NCBI GenBank assembly: GCA_963732405.1
Contig: CAVSZG010000001.1
Coordinates: 3,224,001-3,288,000, forward strand
Direction: 5' to 3'
Source: JAUIAI01 sp963732405
GTDB lineage: Bacteria > Pseudomonadota > Gammaproteobacteria > Burkholderiales > Burkholderiaceae_E
DNA: 64,000 nucleotides
The translations under genes and the position numbers were made by a program. The stretch's first letter is position 1; each line of letters begins with the position of its first letter. Shown one piece after another: positions 1-8,110 of this stretch. The notes under the pieces were generated by a model. That model had not been told where the DNA came from. It made no database searches and saw nothing but the letters and a program-made list of their open reading frames with translations.

Positions 1-1
1 C

Positions 2-319
2 GTGGCCTTGTTCTCGATCGGTGTGTCCTTGTACCGACCGGGACGCGCCAGGACGCAGTCCGACACCTGGATTCTGGTCGTGACCAAACTCGTCATGCAC
101 CCGCTGCTGATGTGGATCTGTACCGCGCAGATCTTCGGGTTCGATATCAAGACGGCTGCCGTGCTGACCTCGATGTCGGCACTGCCGGCGGCCGGGACCG
201 CGTTTCTGTTCAGTGAGCGGCATGGCGGCGACGTGGATCGGATCGCCGGGGTGATTCTGATCACGACCGCGCTGGCCTTTTTCTCGTTCAGCGGGATCGC
301 CGCCATCACCTCGCGCTGA
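2..319 (+). CDS. AEC-family membrane transporter, C-terminal part (5' end outside window)
   Basis: The frame is open from the window edge, so only the last ~105 residues are present. They hold three to four hydrophobic segments, and the composition and end (small-residue-rich segment, then a final helix ending in an I-T-S-R tail) resemble the C-terminal half of auxin-efflux-carrier (AEC) type permeases. Those are inner-membrane carriers for malate, malonate or other organic acids. The TGA stop lies 7 bases from the stop of the convergent hydratase gene, so the two genes converge tail to tail. The substrate cannot be inferred. The GTG at position 2 is probably an internal codon. Confidence 0.7.
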   Translation: MALFSIGVSLYRPGRARTQSDTWILVVTKLVMHPLLMWICTAQIFGFDIKTAAVLTSMSALPAAGTAFLFSERHGGDVDRIAGVILITTALAFFSFSGIAAITSR

Positions 320-326
320 TGTCGGA

Positions 327-1214
327 TCAGTCGAACCGGATCTGCGCGCTCAGGGCGATTTCGCCGACGTTGTTCGTTGACCAGAGTGCCAGCGTTGATC
401 CGTCGGCCCCGGGCTCGTCGGCATGCAGGTGCAGCGGCGCCAGATCGAAGGTGGGTCGTTGGGCGCGAAAGGCGAACTCGCGAATCCTGCGCTGCGGATA
501 CAGCGTCATGCCGGCCCAGGTGATGAGCAGCGTGGCGATCAGCGGCCCGTGGACGATGAGTCCCGGATAATGTTCAATATGCTCGCAATAGCTGCGGTCA
601 TAGTGAATCCGATGGCCGTTGAAAGTGACCGCTGAATAGCGAAACAGCATGACCGGACCAGCGTCCACCTGGCGTTGCCGGGCGCCGGATCGCTCGAACT
701 CGTGTTCGCCGGCGTGGATGCGTTGGGCGAGCCTGGCCAGCGCTTCTCGTTCGGCATCGCCGGCGTCCTCGCGGTAGACGATGTCATGCTCTTCCGAGAG
801 GATGGGTTGACCATCGATCTCGTAGGCATGGCCGACCGTGACAAAGACCATCTCACCGCCGCGTCCGGACTTGCTCTGCACGTTCAGGATGGTCGAGCGT
901 TTGTCCACCCGGCTGCCCACCTCAAAGTCGCCATGCCAGACCAGCCGGCTGCCGGCCCACATCCGCCGCGGCAGGGTGACCGGAGGCAGAAAGTCGCCGC
1001 GCTCGGGATGGCCGTCCGGCCCTAACCCGGACTGCACCGCGAGCGGATTGAAGAAGGCCCAGTGCCAGCAGGGGGGCAGGCTGCGGCCAGAAGGCGCCGC
1101 CATGATGTCTGGCAGATCGAGCGTGGCGGCGAGCTGCGCGACGATTGCCGGATTGATCGTGTCCTGGGTCTGGGTGTTGCGGCCGATCCAGCGGCCAAGG
1201 TCGGTGTCGGTCAT
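327..1214 (-). CDS. MaoC-like acyl-CoA (de)hydratase, double hot-dog
   Basis: The 295-residue product has an N-terminal hot-dog region (about residues 10-150) resembling the FAS1-type dehydratase N domain, and a C-terminal MaoC half. Around residues 205-240 the C-terminal half has H-x-x-x-Y-D followed by Y-P-G-L-I-V-H-G-P-L, the hydratase-2 type active-site region. This size and layout match the mesaconyl-C4-CoA hydratase / itaconyl-CoA hydratase-like family of proteobacteria, cytoplasmic enzymes that hydrate branched unsaturated CoA esters. The exact substrate is inference. The ATG at 1214 has a weak AGGG upstream. The gene is convergent with the AEC carrier and stands alone, with no partner enzyme next to it. 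Confidence 0.75.
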   Translation of the reverse strand: MTDTDLGRWIGRNTQTQDTINPAIVAQLAATLDLPDIMAAPSGRSLPPCWHWAFFNPLAVQSGLGPDGHPERGDFLPPVTLPRRMWAGSRLVWHGDFEVGSRVDKRSTILNVQSKSGRGGEMVFVTVGHAYEIDGQPILSEEHDIVYREDAGDAEREALARLAQRIHAGEHEFERSGARQRQVDAGPVMLFRYSAVTFNGHRIHYDRSYCEHIEHYPGLIVHGPLIATLLITWAGMTLYPQRRIREFAFRAQRPTFDLAPLHLHADEPGADGSTLALWSTNNVGEIALSAQIRFD

Positions 1215-1425
1215 TCATTGCCCTGCGTTGCGTCGAAATTGGCGACTGTAGCTCCGGTTATCGTACCCGACCGCTCTGTCCGGACCCTGCCGCCGGTCTG
1301 AATCCGTCGGACCAGGATGGCTGCGCCGGGCGCGAATTGACGGGAGGCGGCCACACTTATTCCATGATCCGCTCAGCCGCGAACACGGTTAAATGAGCAT
1401 TGGTTTCAATGGATTCGGAGTTGTG

Positions 1426-2934
1426 ATGTCACCAGCAAGCGCGCTGTCCGCGATTCGGATACAGATTCGTCGCCGCCCTCTGGCGATCCCGGTTCTGGCA
1501 ATGATCGCCGGGTATTGGTTGCTGACCGCTGATCGCGCCGAGGCTGCCGCCCCGAGTGCAGTGGCGAATGCGCCAGCGATCGATGGCGTGAGCTGGACCA
1601 CGCTGGGTCTGGCCATGCTCGCCACAGCGATCGTGGTCGCCGGCCTGGCGGCGCTGCGCCATCGGGCCTGGGCGCACAAACACCTGGGCGCTGCGCCCAG
1701 CGATGTGGTTGCCGCGATGAACCGGGTGGCGCAGGGAGATCTGACGTTTCGCGTCGCCGGTGCCCAGGACAATCTGCTGGGCGCCATTCATCAGATGGCT
1801 GTGCGGCTGTCCGATTCGGTGGCCCAGGTGCGCGAAGGCGCGCAAACCGTGGTGGCGGCCAGCGCCCAGATCGCCCAGGGCAATCTCGATCTGAGTTCGC
1901 GCACCGAGATGCAGGCGTCCGCGCTGCAGGAAACCTCGGCGTCGATGGAAGAACTGGGCAGCACGGTCAGCAACAACGCCGCGAATGCCTCGCGCGCCAA
2001 TGATCTGTCGCGCAATGCCAGCGCCGTGGCAATGAAGGGCGGCGCGGTGGTCAGTCAGGTCGTCGACACCATGAAGGGGATCAATGACAGCTCGCGACGG
2101 ATTGCCGACATCATTGCGGTGATCGATGCGATCGCCTTTCAGACGAATATTCTGGCGCTCAATGCGGCGGTGGAATCGGCGCGCGCCGGTGAGCAGGGGC
2201 GCGGCTTCGCGGTCGTGGCCACCGAGGTTCGTAATCTGGCCCAGCGCAGTGCCGCCGCCGCCCAGGAGATCAAGGCCTTGATCACCGAGAGCGTGGCGCG
2301 GGTCGAGACCGGTTCGGGCCTGGTCAATGAAGCCGGCTCGACCATGCAGGAGATCGTCAAGTCCATCCAGGACGTGACCGGCATCGTCGGCGAGATCAGC
2401 AGTGCCAGCGAAGAGCAGAGCACAGGCGTGGCGCAGGTGGGTCGGGCAATCAGTCAGATGGATCAGGCCACGCAGAAAAACACGGCGCTGGTCGAGGAAA
2501 GTGCCGCGGCTGCCGAGAGCCTCAGGCAGCAGGCCGAGCAGTTGCTCCGTGCGGTGTCGGCGTTTCAGCTCGTCGGTGGCGAGCACCAGCGAGCCAGGCC
2601 TGTGACGGCCCGACCGGTTCTATCGCCGGCCATGCCGTCTCAGACCAAACCTCAACAAGCCGGTACATCCGGCGCGGGCGCAAAGCCGGTGAACAAACCG
2701 TTGGCGAGCGTGGCCTCTTCAGCATCAGCCGCCCCCAGGGGCATGTCGACGCCGGCCGGCGTGACCGGTGCTACGGCCGCATCGGTGTCGAGCAAGACCG
2801 CATCGCAGTCTGCAAAACCGCCTGCCGCCGTTCGCCCATCCGGTTCGACCGGCGGGGACTCGGGCAAGGCGGCGTTCGCCAGCCTCCAGCCGGCGACCAT
2901 GGGCGCTGACGACGACGACTGGGAATCGTTCTAA
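1426..2934 (+). CDS. Methyl-accepting chemotaxis protein with minimal periplasmic loop
   Basis: Chemoreceptor of about 502 residues. I prefer the ATG at 1426 over the in-frame ATG at 1393 because GGAG lies 5 bases upstream of 1426 and none precedes 1393. TM1 is near residues 16-34 and TM2 near 52-72, leaving a loop of only about 20 residues, so there is no real ligand-binding domain. A short HAMP-like stretch follows. Then comes a long coiled-coil signalling domain with the highly conserved hairpin tip (…FQTNILALNAAVEAR-type, E-Q-G-R-G-F-A-V-V-A). The last residues are D-W-E-S-F, matching the C-terminal pentapeptide that tethers CheR/CheB. An Ala/Pro/Ser-rich linker (~120 residues) precedes it. 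It probably senses an internal or membrane signal, or works with other receptors. No che genes are nearby. Confidence 0.93.
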   Translation: MSPASALSAIRIQIRRRPLAIPVLAMIAGYWLLTADRAEAAAPSAVANAPAIDGVSWTTLGLAMLATAIVVAGLAALRHRAWAHKHLGAAPSDVVAAMNRVAQGDLTFRVAGAQDNLLGAIHQMAVRLSDSVAQVREGAQTVVAASAQIAQGNLDLSSRTEMQASALQETSASMEELGSTVSNNAANASRANDLSRNASAVAMKGGAVVSQVVDTMKGINDSSRRIADIIAVIDAIAFQTNILALNAAVESARAGEQGRGFAVVATEVRNLAQRSAAAAQEIKALITESVARVETGSGLVNEAGSTMQEIVKSIQDVTGIVGEISSASEEQSTGVAQVGRAISQMDQATQKNTALVEESAAAAESLRQQAEQLLRAVSAFQLVGGEHQRARPVTARPVLSPAMPSQTKPQQAGTSGAGAKPVNKPLASVASSASAAPRGMSTPAGVTGATAASVSSKTASQSAKPPAAVRPSGSTGGDSGKAAFASLQPATMGADDDDWESF

Positions 2935-3021
2935 CCCCAGGCATCGACGCGCGGCCTGCCGGCTTGCGAATGGCTTGACGGCAGTCAAGACAGAGAGACG
3001 GGGGATCCGGAGCGCGGCCGC

Positions 3022-3234
3022 ATGCTCTACGAGACCCAGTGCAGTCATTGCCACAGCAGTCATCTGCACATGCGTGAGGCGCCGCGGGCCAAGACCGTTG
3101 CGCAGATCCGCGAACAGGTCGAGCGTTGGTCATCGATGGGCCGAACCGCATGGACTGAAGAGGAATTCGTCGACGTCACGGCCTGGTTGAACCAGACCTT
3201 CTACCGGCTGCCATGCGCCGCGCCTCACTGCTGA
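3022..3234 (+). CDS. Small c-type haem protein, apparently lacking its signal peptide
   Basis: This 70-residue frame carries one haem-attachment motif, C-S-H-C-H, at residues 7-11 of the reading from ATG 3022. The sequence around it (G-x-x-L-Y-E-T-x-C-x-x-C-H, then a W-x-x-x-G-x-x-W helix and a V-x-x-W-L-N ending) looks like the small class I cytochromes of betaproteobacteria. The same frame stays open back to 2935, right after the chemoreceptor stop, and includes G-D-P-E-R-G-R just before the ATG, typical of a mature cytochrome start. No Sec signal is visible in any upstream frame. So the gene is either broken at its 5' end or a remnant. As written it could not be exported for haem attachment. 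Confidence 0.5.
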   Translation: MLYETQCSHCHSSHLHMREAPRAKTVAQIREQVERWSSMGRTAWTEEEFVDVTAWLNQTFYRLPCAAPHC

Positions 3235-3300
3235 GCGGCGCGTTGGCGTTCGCCTGCGCAATGAGCGATTCATCGATCGCCTGCCACTTGCGGTAAGGGC

Positions 3301-6300
3301 TCAGCGAAAATCGCGGGAGGACATGCCCAGCAGGCCGATCTGCGCGAGCATGGCGGTGTGATCTTCAACCCGTCTGGCCACCAGGTGACGAACCTGGCCG
3401 GTGTCATCGTCCTTTTGCCAGATGCCATAGACGGTCATGAGCCGCGCGCCGAGCACCGCCACGCGATATCGTTCGACCAGCTGCGGCCAGACGATCACGT
3501 TGATCTGTCCGGTTTCATCTTCCAGCGTGATGAAGATCACGCCTTTGGCGGTGGAGGGGCGTTGCCGATGGGTGACGATGCCGCTGGCCCGAGCCAGTCG
3601 CCCATGCGGATAGTGTTGCAGGGCTTCGGCGGGCTCGACCCGATAGCGCGCGAGCGCGGGTCGCAACAAGGCGATCGGATGCCGACCCATGGGCAGGGCG
3701 AGCGACTGATAATCGGCGACGACATTCGCGCCTTCACCCGGTTCGGGCAGCATGATGGGCGGTTCATCGAACGAGGCCTGGGCCAGCAAGGGGGGCGGCG
3801 TGTCGATGGCCGCCACCGCCCAATGGGCGTTGGCGCGATGACCGGCCAGTGATTGCAGCGCGCCGGCATGCGCCAGCGCTTCGAGATCGCGACCATCGAG
3901 CCGGCTCAGCCGGGCCATGTCCTCGACATCGTCGAAGGCGAACTCGGTGAGTGCCTCGCCGTGCACCGGGGTGTGGATGCGGCGCTCGGTTTCACGCCGG
4001 GTGCGCGCCGCGAGCAACGCCCGGGCACCGGCTTCGGACAGCCCGCGGATCCGGTTCAGGCCCAGTCGCACCGCCGGTTGCGCGCGCCGGTCGATGGCAT
4101 CGTCGGCCGGCGCGAAGGCCAGATCGGGTTGCTCTTCAAGGGTGCATTCCCATTGACTGACCAGCACATCGACGCCGCGTACCTCGATGCCATGCTCGCG
4201 CGCATCGCGCACCAGTTGCGCCGGCGCGTAGAAACCCAGCGGCTGGCTGTTGAGCATGGCGGCCAGGAAGCCTGCCGGCTCATGGCATTTGATCCAGCAA
4301 CTCACATAGACCAGGAGCGCGAAACTGGCCGCATGACTCTCCGGGAAACCGTATTCGCCGAAACCCTCGATCTGCTTGAAGATGCGCTCGGCGAAATCCA
4401 GTTCGTAGCCGCGCGCCAGCATGCCCTGGATCACCCGTTCCTGAAATCCGCCCAGGCCTCCCTTGCGTTTCCAGGCCGCCATGGCGCGACGCAGTTGATC
4501 GGCCTCGCCCGGGGTGAAGCCGGCCGCGAGAATCGCGATCTGCATCACCTGTTCCTGGAAGATCGGAATGCCCAGCGTGCGCTCGAGCGCCGGTTTGATT
4601 TCCTCGCGCGGATACTCGACCGGCTCCAGCCCCTGACGGCGGCGCAGATACGGATGCACCATGCCCCCCTGGATGGGCCCTGGCCGCACGATCGCCACCT
4701 CGATGACCAGATCGTAGAACGAGCGCGGTCGCAGGCGCGGCAACATGCTCATCTGTGCGCGTGATTCGATCTGGAACACGCCCACCGTGTCGGCGCGCGA
4801 GATCATGTCGTAGGTGGCCCTGTCCTCGCCGGGAATGTCCTGGACCAGAAAGGGCCGCCCGCGCCGGCGCGAGATCATGTCCAGTGCGCGGCGGATCGCG
4901 CTGAGCATGCCCAGTGCCAGTACATCGACCTTGAGCAGACCCAGCGCATCCAGATCGTCCTTGTCCCACTGGATGACACTGCGATCGGCCATCGCGGCAT
5001 TCTCCACCGGCACCAGGCGGGTGAGCCGGTCGCGGGCGATCACGAAGCCACCCGTGTGCTGCGACAGGTGGCGCGGAAACGCCATCAACGTGTTGACCAT
5101 CGTCACCCAGTGCTGCACGAGGGTGGACTGAGAATCGAAACCCGATTCGGCGAGTTTTTCGGCGCGCATGTGCCGGCCATCCCACCAGGCCTGGGAACGG
5201 GCGATCTGGTCCAGACGCTGGTTGTCTATGCCCAGCGCCTTGCCTACGTCGCGCAGTGCCGAGCGCGGCCGATAACTGATCACGGTGGCGGTGAGGGCGG
5301 CGCGTTCCCGGCCGTATTTGGTATAGATGTATTGCATGACTTCTTCACGGCGCTGGTGTTCGAAGTCCACGTCGATGTCGGGCGGTTCATTGCGCTCCTT
5401 GCTGATGAAACGTTCGAACAACACGCTCATGCGCGCCGGATCGACCTCGGTGATGCCCAGGCAATAGCAGACCGCCGAGTTGGCCGCCGAGCCGCGGCCC
5501 TGGCAGAGAATGCCGCGGCCGCGTGCGAAATGAACGATGTCGGCCACCGTGAGAAAGTAGGGCTCGTAACGAAGCTCGCCGATCAGGGCCAGTTCATGTT
5601 CGATCTGCCGGCGCACCGGATCGGGCAGGCCGGCAGGGTAGCGACCGGGCGCTCCCGCATAGGTGAGGGCGCGCAGCCAGCTGGCCGGTGTGTGTCCCGC
5701 CGGCACGATCTCCTCGGGATATTCATAACGCAGTTCGTCGAGCGAAAAATGGCACAGGGCGGCGATCCGGAGGGTTTCGGCCAGCAGTTCGGGCGGATAA
5801 CGCTGGGCCAGTCGCAAACGGGTGCGCAGATGTTGTTCGGCATTGGGCGCCAGTGCATGACCGCAGTCGCGCAGCGTCGTGTTCAGGCGGATGGCCGTGA
5901 GCGTGTCGTGCAGGCTCTTGCGCGATCGCACGTGGTAATGCACATCACCACTGGCGGTCAGGGGCACCGCGAAACGCGCCGACAGCTCACGCAGCGTGGC
6001 GAGCATGGCATGGTCGCCACCCTGGGTGAGCAGTTCGGCGGCCAGCCACAGTCGGCCGGCGAAGCGTTCGGCAAAGAAGGCGAGCAACTGCGCAAAGAGT
6101 GGCTGGATGTCGATCCGGGTTGCCAGGGCCGCCGGTGGCACCAGCAACAGCACGCAGTCGGTCAGGGCGGGCAGGGTGGCAGCGGCTGCATCGGGCGCAG
6201 CGCCTGGCGCCACGGCCGGGTCGAAGTCACCGGGCTCCAGCCGGTAATGCCCCTTGGCTTCGCGCCGCCGGGCCCGGGTGATGAATTCGCTCAGATTGCC

Positions 6301-6603
6301 GTAGCCCTGACGATTGGTGGCGATGACGATCAGCCGCGGCTGGCGGTCGGGACGATGATGCCCGTCTGGCGCGACCTCGGGCCAGAGGTCGTGCAAGCCG
6401 AATTCGGCGCCGATGAGCAAGGGTAGCCCGCTGTCGCGCGCCTGCAGATGGGCGCGGACCACGCCCGCCAGCGAACACTCGTCAGTGATGGCCAGCGCCG
6501 TGTAACCCAGGGTGCGGGCACGCCCGACCAGTTCCTCGGGATGGGAGGCGCCGCGCAGAAACGAGAAATTCGAGGCGCAGTGGAGTTCCGCATAGGCTTG
6601 CAT
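3301..6603 (-). CDS. dnaE2: Error-prone DNA polymerase DnaE2 (SOS mutasome catalytic subunit)
   Basis: Intact 1100-residue C-family polymerase. The N-terminal PHP domain opens with Y-A-E-L-H-C-A-S-N-F-S-F-L, typical of DnaE2. The catalytic aspartates are seen in P-D-I-D-V-D-F near residue 405 and in the L-L-K-V-D-V-L-A-L-G-M segment about 150 residues later. Tandem HhH and an OB fold follow (A-S-G-I-V-T…, near residues 985-1070). DnaE2 performs translesion synthesis together with ImuA and ImuB. A perfect LexA box begins 9 bases upstream of the ATG, so LexA repression is expected. In many betaproteobacteria dnaE2 directly follows imuB. Here imuA-imuB lie about 7 kb away on the same strand, with unrelated genes in between. 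Confidence 0.97.
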   Translation of the reverse strand: MQAYAELHCASNFSFLRGASHPEELVGRARTLGYTALAITDECSLAGVVRAHLQARDSGLPLLIGAEFGLHDLWPEVAPDGHHRPDRQPRLIVIATNRQGYGNLSEFITRARRREAKGHYRLEPGDFDPAVAPGAAPDAAAATLPALTDCVLLLVPPAALATRIDIQPLFAQLLAFFAERFAGRLWLAAELLTQGGDHAMLATLRELSARFAVPLTASGDVHYHVRSRKSLHDTLTAIRLNTTLRDCGHALAPNAEQHLRTRLRLAQRYPPELLAETLRIAALCHFSLDELRYEYPEEIVPAGHTPASWLRALTYAGAPGRYPAGLPDPVRRQIEHELALIGELRYEPYFLTVADIVHFARGRGILCQGRGSAANSAVCYCLGITEVDPARMSVLFERFISKERNEPPDIDVDFEHQRREEVMQYIYTKYGRERAALTATVISYRPRSALRDVGKALGIDNQRLDQIARSQAWWDGRHMRAEKLAESGFDSQSTLVQHWVTMVNTLMAFPRHLSQHTGGFVIARDRLTRLVPVENAAMADRSVIQWDKDDLDALGLLKVDVLALGMLSAIRRALDMISRRRGRPFLVQDIPGEDRATYDMISRADTVGVFQIESRAQMSMLPRLRPRSFYDLVIEVAIVRPGPIQGGMVHPYLRRRQGLEPVEYPREEIKPALERTLGIPIFQEQVMQIAILAAGFTPGEADQLRRAMAAWKRKGGLGGFQERVIQGMLARGYELDFAERIFKQIEGFGEYGFPESHAASFALLVYVSCWIKCHEPAGFLAAMLNSQPLGFYAPAQLVRDAREHGIEVRGVDVLVSQWECTLEEQPDLAFAPADDAIDRRAQPAVRLGLNRIRGLSEAGARALLAARTRRETERRIHTPVHGEALTEFAFDDVEDMARLSRLDGRDLEALAHAGALQSLAGHRANAHWAVAAIDTPPPLLAQASFDEPPIMLPEPGEGANVVADYQSLALPMGRHPIALLRPALARYRVEPAEALQHYPHGRLARASGIVTHRQRPSTAKGVIFITLEDETGQINVIVWPQLVERYRVAVLGARLMTVYGIWQKDDDTGQVRHLVARRVEDHTAMLAQIGLLGMSSRDFR

Positions 6604-6611
6604 GATCGATA

Positions 6612-6627
6612 CTGTACATAAATACAG
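6612..6627 (-). promoter_or_regulatory. LexA (SOS) box upstream of dnaE2
   Basis: The sequence CTGTACATAAATACAG is a perfect CTGT-N8-ACAG match to the proteobacterial LexA operator. It ends 9 bases before the dnaE2 start codon, a typical repressing position. It also lies 143 bases upstream of the divergent halohydrin-dehalogenase-like gene, which it may or may not affect. Confidence 0.88.
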
Positions 6628-6769
6628 TCTCTATTGCTTGCCCTCGCGCGATGGGTCCGTCCGGCGCGGTGATCGGCCGGATCGTCGGCAACCCTGTATC
6701 GTGTCGGATGCGCACTGCGCGGCAGGTGCACGCCCGGGCAGTCACGCACATTCAACGAGGAGGCATGGC

Positions 6770-7261
6770 ATGCAGCGCATCGGAGACAGCCTGGCCGGAC
6801 GGCGGGTTCTGATCACGCAAGCCGACGAATTCATGGGGCCGGCCTTGTGCCGCGCCTTCTCGGCCTATGGCGCGCGCGTGATCGCTGATCCGCGCGCGCT
6901 CACCACCGCCCAGGCCGTTGTGATGGGCAGCGCCACCGGCTTGCGCGGCCTGCGGCGTACATCGACCTACAGCGCGGCGCGGGGTGCCCAGATCAGTTAT
7001 GTCCGTGCGGTCGGTGTCGAACTGGCACCGCACAATGTCCAGGTCAATCTGATCGCGCAGAACTTCGTCGACAATCCGACGTATTTCCCGCCCGAGATTC
7101 AGGCGCTCGATGCCTTCAAGGCCCGACTCGCCCGTGAGGTGCCGGTCGGGCGACTCGCAACGCCCGAGGAAGATGCACAATTCGCGGTCTTTCTCGCTTC
7201 TGGCGAGATCAATTTCTTCGTCGGTCAGAGCATTGCGTTTTCAGGTGGCTGGGTCACCTGA
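6770..7261 (+). CDS. Halohydrin dehalogenase-like SDR with a large internal deletion
   Basis: The 163-residue protein starts at ATG 6770, with GAGGAGG 7 bases upstream. It shows both halohydrin dehalogenase fingerprints: T16-x4-F21-x-G23 in the N-terminal loop that replaces the nucleotide-binding glycine motif, and S54-x12-Y67-x3-R71 in place of the usual SDR Ser-Tyr-Lys. Residues 98-107 (N-F-V-D-N-P-T-Y-F-P) resemble the halide-binding loop of this family, and the end (F-F-V-G-Q…G-G-W-V) fits too. Full-length members have 230-255 residues and about 115-120 residues between the first motif and the catalytic Ser; here there are 38. About 80 residues (beta3 to beta5) are thus missing, joined in frame near 6905-6920. 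The enzyme would remove halide from vicinal haloalcohols. Activity of this short form is doubtful. Confidence 0.75.
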   Translation: MQRIGDSLAGRRVLITQADEFMGPALCRAFSAYGARVIADPRALTTAQAVVMGSATGLRGLRRTSTYSAARGAQISYVRAVGVELAPHNVQVNLIAQNFVDNPTYFPPEIQALDAFKARLAREVPVGRLATPEEDAQFAVFLASGEINFFVGQSIAFSGGWVT

Positions 7262-7288
7262 GGCGATGCACGAATTCAAGGAGTGCAT

Positions 7289-8077
7289 ATGCAAGAGACA
7301 GTCCATCTGTCGGGCGGGAATCGTGCGGACACCGGCCCCGAACCCGCAGGACCCACCCCGGTGAACCAGTTCGGCCAGCCGGTCGGACGGTCATTGCCCG
7401 GCTGGCAGCCGCCGCCGGTGCCGGACGGTACGCTGTTGCAGGGACGCTGGTGTCGGCTCGAACCACTGGACGCCGAGCAGCATGCGGCGCAACTGCATGC
7501 CGCCAATACACAGGCGGCCGATGGCCGGGCCTGGACCTGGCTGCCGGTGGGTCCGTTCGATGCGGCTTCCGACTATCGTCAGTGGGTCGAGGCGGTGCAA
7601 CACCGGCCCGATCCCTTCTTCTATGCGGTGATCGCGCCCGATGAGGCGGGCGAGCAGGCCATGGGGGTGGCGGCCTTGATGCGCATCGACCCGCCCAACG
7701 GCGTGATCGAGGTCGGCCATATCAATCTGTCACCACCGCTGCAGCGTACCCGCGCGGCCACCGAAGCCCTGACCCTGTTGATCGGCTACGGATTCTCGCT
7801 GGGCTATCGGCGCTTCGAATGGAAATGCGACAGCCTCAATGCGCCGTCCAGACAGGCAGCCGTCCGCCTGGGCTTTCGCTTCGAAGGCATCTTTCGCCAG
7901 GCGATCGTGACCCGCGGCCGCAATCGCGACACGGCCTGGTTCTCGATCATCGACAGCGAATGGCCGGCCCTGGCCGCGGCCTATGCGCGTTGGTTGTCGC
8001 CCGATAATTTCGACGAACAGGGTCGCCAGCGCGTGTCATTGCGCGAGCTGACCGCTGCACTGGCACCCTCGGGCTGA
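7289..8077 (+). CDS. GNAT-family N-acetyltransferase (RimJ/RimL-like)
   Basis: The 262-residue protein starts at ATG 7289, behind AAGGAG (7278-7283); the in-frame GTG at 7283 overlaps that Shine-Dalgarno and is less likely. A Pro-rich N-terminal leader of about 40 residues is followed by a RimJ/RimL-type GNAT fold. It has the beta2-beta3 hairpin (W-L-P-V-G-P-F), the acetyl-CoA-binding turn with R-T-R-A-A-T-E-A, and the W-K-C-D-S-L-N-A-x-S-R-x-A-A-x-R-L-G-F signature near residues 175-195. It probably acetylates an amino group of a protein or small molecule; the target is unknown. It follows the dehalogenase-like gene by 27 bases and may be co-transcribed with it. Confidence 0.9.
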   Translation: MQETVHLSGGNRADTGPEPAGPTPVNQFGQPVGRSLPGWQPPPVPDGTLLQGRWCRLEPLDAEQHAAQLHAANTQAADGRAWTWLPVGPFDAASDYRQWVEAVQHRPDPFFYAVIAPDEAGEQAMGVAALMRIDPPNGVIEVGHINLSPPLQRTRAATEALTLLIGYGFSLGYRRFEWKCDSLNAPSRQAAVRLGFRFEGIFRQAIVTRGRNRDTAWFSIIDSEWPALAAAYARWLSPDNFDEQGRQRVSLRELTAALAPSG

Positions 8078-8094
8078 GGCTTCGGCCTGAGCCC
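8071..8094 (+). terminator. Strong UUCG-loop hairpin over the GNAT stop codon
   Basis: GGGCTGAGGC-TTCG-GCCTGAGCCC forms a 10-pair stem with one central G-G mismatch and an extra-stable UUCG loop. It contains the TGA stop of the acetyltransferase and sits between two convergent genes. No T-run follows, so this is a termination or mRNA 3'-end candidate, not a classical intrinsic terminator. Confidence 0.4.
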
Positions 8095-8110
8095 CCGGCC
8101 TGGCCGTAGA

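Noticed and set aside
3213..3296. A 27-residue exported peptide gene overlapping the haem peptide gene
   Set aside because: Signal-like start, but no Shine-Dalgarno, only 27 residues, and overlap with the better supported haem frame. Mentioned as part of a finding only.
5056..6426. A 456-residue plus-strand ORF opposite dnaE2
   Set aside because: Antisense of a clearly conserved polymerase; no known motif and unusual His/Gln/Gly-rich composition typical of shadows.
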